Source: Thermoleophilaceae bacterium (lineage in GTDB: Bacteria; Actinomycetota; Thermoleophilia; Solirubrobacterales; JACPNS01). From it: a stretch of DNA of 13,516 bases. Position 1 is the stretch's first letter, and every line of letters begins with the position of its first letter. Of this stretch, positions 12,191 to 13,516 are shown one piece after another. The stretch is taken from NCBI GenBank assembly GCA_016463365.1, contig JAEMRJ010000057.1:1-13516 (forward strand), in the 5' to 3' direction. The notes under the pieces are model-generated. The model saw only the letters and a list, made by a program, of their open reading frames with translations. It searched no databases and was not told the origin of the DNA. Position numbers and translations under genes: made by a program.

Positions 12191-13516
12191 TCAGTTGCCC
12201 GGCGTCACGCGGTAAGCGTCAAAGACCTTCTCGACCTGACGGACACGCTGAACGCATGCCTTCAGTGTGCCCGCGTCGGGAACTTCCACGACGAAGCGGT
12301 CCCGAACCATCGGCGGGTTGGTTACACAACGAGCCTCAATGATGTTCACGCCTGCTTCAGAAAAGGCTCGGGACAGGTCCTCAAGCAGGCGCGGTCGGTC
12401 CCACGCTGATACCTCGAGCTCGGCGCGGAAGGATGCGCTGTTTGCACCCTCCCACTCCACGGTCACAAATCGCTCGGGGTTCTTGCCCAGCTGGAGCGCA
12501 TTGGGACAGTCGTCACGATGGACCGTGATCCCGCGACCCAGCGACACGTAGCCGACGATCGGGTCACCGGCAACAGGCCTGCAGCACTTGGCCATTCGCA
12601 CCATCACGTCCTTGGCGCCGTCGACGGTGATGCCGAACGTGCCGCTGGTGTGGACGGGACGGGGCGCCGAAGGCTCCTTGCGGTCGGATATCGGGGCGTC
12701 ATCAACTGCTGCCTCGCCGGCCTTCAAGCGGTTCATGATCTTGTCGATCACCATTTCGGGGCGGATCTTGCCCTGACCGATCGCGATGTAGAACTCTTCT
12801 GATTTGCGGAAGCCGACCTCGCGCATCACCTCGGCGAGCATCGCGCTGCCGCTGATCTTCTGCGCGGGCAGGCCCTTCTTGCGCATGCCCTCCTGGAGCA
12901 GGTCGCGTCCGCGGTGCTCTGAGCCCTCGCGCTGCTCGCGCTTCAGGAATGCGCGGATCTTGTTGCGCGCCCGCGTCGTCTTGACCAGCGCGAGCCAGTC
13001 GCGCGACGGTCCGCGCTCCTGCTTGCTGGTGAGAATTTCAACGATGTCGCCGCTCTGGAGCTTGTAGTGCAGCGGCACGATCTTGCCGTTGACCTTTGCG
13101 CCGACGGTGCGGTGACCGACGTCGGTGTGGACTTCGTAGGCGAAGTCCAGCGGGGTTGCGCCCGCGGCCAACGACTTGACCTCGCCCTTGGGCGTGAAGA
13201 CGAAGACGTCGTCGTCGAAGAGGTCGATCTTCAGGTTCTTCACAAACTCGGCACTGCCGTCGCCCTCGTCGGAGTTGTTTCCGACCAGGCGCTGGACCCA
13301 GTCCTGGTTTGCGTCGGTGCCGAAACGGCCGACGCCGGCCTCGCCGTATCCGCGGTTCTTGTAGACCCAGTGCGCGGCGACTCCATACTCGGCGATGTCG
13401 TGCATCTCGCGCGTTCGGATCTGGATCTCCAGGGGACGACCCTCGGGCCCGATCACCGTGGTGTGGAGCGCCTGGTAGAGGTTGCTCTTGGGCATCGCGA
13501 TGAAGTCCTTGAAGCG
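12191..13516 (-). CDS. relA: RelA/SpoT bifunctional (p)ppGpp enzyme, C-terminal part
   Basis: Alarmone synthetase/hydrolase that makes or removes (p)ppGpp from GTP/GDP and ATP at the ribosome. 441 residues are present; the N-terminal HD hydrolase and most of the synthetase domain lie beyond the window edge (usual length about 700-800). Seen from the start: end of the synthetase domain (RFKDFIAMPKSNLYQALHTT, EIQIRT, AEYGVAAHW), TGS domain (DDDVFVFTPKGEVKSL to GDIVEILT), a helical region, the conserved-Cys segment MAKCCRPVAGDPIVGY with HRDDCPN, then a C-terminal ACT domain ending RVTPGN. The complete regulatory half implies a long RelA/SpoT-type protein, not a small alarmone synthetase. Two more genes follow at 2-bp gaps, perhaps co-transcribed. 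Confidence 0.95.
   Translation of the reverse strand, partial: RFKDFIAMPKSNLYQALHTTVIGPEGRPLEIQIRTREMHDIAEYGVAAHWVYKNRGYGEAGVGRFGTDANQDWVQRLVGNNSDEGDGSAEFVKNLKIDLFDDDVFVFTPKGEVKSLAAGATPLDFAYEVHTDVGHRTVGAKVNGKIVPLHYKLQSGDIVEILTSKQERGPSRDWLALVKTTRARNKIRAFLKREQREGSEHRGRDLLQEGMRKKGLPAQKISGSAMLAEVMREVGFRKSEEFYIAIGQGKIRPEMVIDKIMNRLKAGEAAVDDAPISDRKEPSAPRPVHTSGTFGITVDGAKDVMVRMAKCCRPVAGDPIVGYVSLGRGITVHRDDCPNALQLGKNPERFVTVEWEGANSASFRAELEVSAWDRPRLLEDLSRAFSEAGVNIIEARCVTNPPMVRDRFVVEVPDAGTLKACVQRVRQVEKVFDAYRVTPGN

Overview
The window is a 13.5 kb, GC-rich, gene-dense stretch of a bacterial chromosome. GC-rich third codon positions, several ATGA/TAATG or 2-bp gene junctions and the protein types (CorA, RelA, a phosphomannomutase-like protein, a divergent RmlC-like cupin) suggest an actinobacterium, perhaps a deep-branching one such as the Thermoleophilia/Solirubrobacterales. 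That placement is inference from protein flavour, not a search result. No transposase, integrase, tRNA, rRNA or CRISPR-cas gene was seen.

Layout. (a) 1-882: the 5' part of threonine synthase (thrC, minus strand, cut by the window edge). It sits behind a leader that reads as a SAM-I (S-box) riboswitch with a mutually exclusive antiterminator and intrinsic terminator. This is the clearest regulatory find. (b) 883-2643, plus strand: a phosphoribosyltransferase-like protein with an eroded PRPP loop, then a CorA-type divalent-cation transporter. (c) 2644-2915: a convergent intergenic gap holding four copies of a 21-25 bp palindrome. (d) 2916-5144, minus strand: a large membrane protein with two [six-helix membrane block + GGDEF] modules, both with intact GGDEF motifs. 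(e) 5371-6428, plus strand: an RmlC-like sugar-nucleotide epimerase overlapping a HIT-family nucleotide hydrolase/phosphorylase by 4 bp. (f) 6418-7347, minus strand: an unrecognised soluble protein converging on the HIT gene. (g) 7429-10838, plus strand: phosphomannomutase/phosphoglucomutase, MBL-fold hydrolase and diacylglycerol-kinase-family lipid kinase, a likely operon. (h) 10843-13516, minus strand: the C-terminal half of the RelA/SpoT (p)ppGpp enzyme, then a DHFR/RibD-like reductase and a lipoprotein with two NTF2-like halves, spaced by 2 bp each.

How they fit together. Two nucleotide second-messenger enzymes lie close by: a potential c-di-GMP synthase and the stringent-response enzyme. 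The sugar mutase, epimerase and lipid kinase are compatible with envelope glycan or glycolipid synthesis. The SAM-sensing leader puts threonine synthase under methionine/SAM supply, which suggests a combined Thr/Met operon or an unusual branch-point control. The remaining genes look like ordinary chromosomal housekeeping neighbours.
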